Part shown: positions 6,080-6,154 of the stretch, one piece after another
Position numbering within the stretch: the first letter of the stretch is position 1
Layout: each line of letters starts with the position of its first letter
Assembly: GCA_017444045.1 (NCBI GenBank)
Contig: JAFSXO010000056.1
Location: forward strand, 1 to 6,154
Direction: 5' to 3'
Source: a bacterium
GTDB lineage: Bacteria > Vulcanimicrobiota > Xenobia > Xenobiales > Xenobiaceae
DNA length: 6,154 nt
Notes under the pieces: model-generated
Database searches by the model: none
What the model saw: only the letters and a program-made list of their open reading frames with translations
Told to the model about the DNA's origin: nothing
Translations under genes and position numbers: made by a program

Positions 6080-6154
6080 GGCGTTCGGCACGAGAGAGCT
6101 GAGCGCCCGCCTGAAGAGGGCGGCTTTGACAATGATAGAGACTATTGAAAGCGA
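6080..6154 (+). ncRNA. Probable rRNA operon leader: 5' hairpin and boxA-like antitermination site (partial)
   Basis: GGCGTTCGGC (6080-6089) pairs with GCTGAGCGCC (6098-6107) across ACGAGAGA: ten pairs with two G-U wobbles, at the very start of the transcript. A second, competing hairpin CCGCC/GGCGG lies at 6107-6123. CTTTGACAAT at 6124-6133 resembles the boxA of rRNA leaders (E. coli core GCTCTTTAACA), the NusB/NusE binding site. The order promoter, hairpin, boxA matches the E. coli rrn P2 leader. There is no open reading frame with a ribosome binding site here. 16S rRNA itself is not in the window, so another strongly expressed transcript remains possible. Confidence 0.55.

Overview
The window is about 6.2 kb of mid-GC bacterial DNA, roughly 50-55% G+C by eye. 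It carries four well-supported protein genes, one structured intergenic region of about 450 bp, and what looks like the promoter and leader of a ribosomal RNA operon at its right edge. The lipoprotein-type signal peptide on the first gene and the exported Sel1-repeat protein suggest a diderm bacterium. I cannot name a genus. The E. coli-like order of the right edge (UP-like tract, sigma70 promoter, hairpin, boxA-like element) is compatible with a proteobacterium or relative but does not prove it.

Layout. Bases 1-239 hold no supported gene, only a -10-like TATAAT. Bases 240-1547 (+) encode a putative lipoprotein with a Pro/Ala-rich linker, a helical middle region and a C-terminal class I SAM-methyltransferase-like fold. 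Bases 1737-2414 (+, GTG start) encode a small exported Sel1/TPR-like repeat protein, whose 3' end carries a diverged out-of-frame tandem copy of its last codons. Facing it, 2467-3018 (-) encodes a complete family I inorganic pyrophosphatase (ppa). The Shine-Dalgarno sequence supports the internal ATG at 3018, not the longer GTG reading at 3039.

Bases 3019-3475 contain a T-rich tract, several sigma70-like promoter candidates pointing right, a possible 16-codon ORF, and a series of hairpins. The series ends in a terminator-like hairpin plus T5 about 30 nt before the next gene. It looks like either a small RNA or an attenuating leader. Bases 3476-6022 (+) encode an 848-residue protein I do not recognise: no signal peptide, helical ends, and a long beta-rich middle with recurring 'DG-x-I-aromatic' strands.

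Only a few bases after that gene comes an A/T-rich UP-like tract, then TTGACA - 17 nt - TATTAT with an extended -10 TG. A 10-bp 5' hairpin and a boxA-like CTTTGACAAT follow, the arrangement expected of an rRNA operon leader. 16S rRNA itself would lie beyond the window.

The genes do not form an obvious pathway or operon. ppa is housekeeping and the other three are accessory or envelope genes with separate upstream signals. The most noteworthy parts are the structured leader before the large unknown gene, that gene itself, the predicted export of a methyltransferase-like domain, and the rrn-type promoter at the edge.
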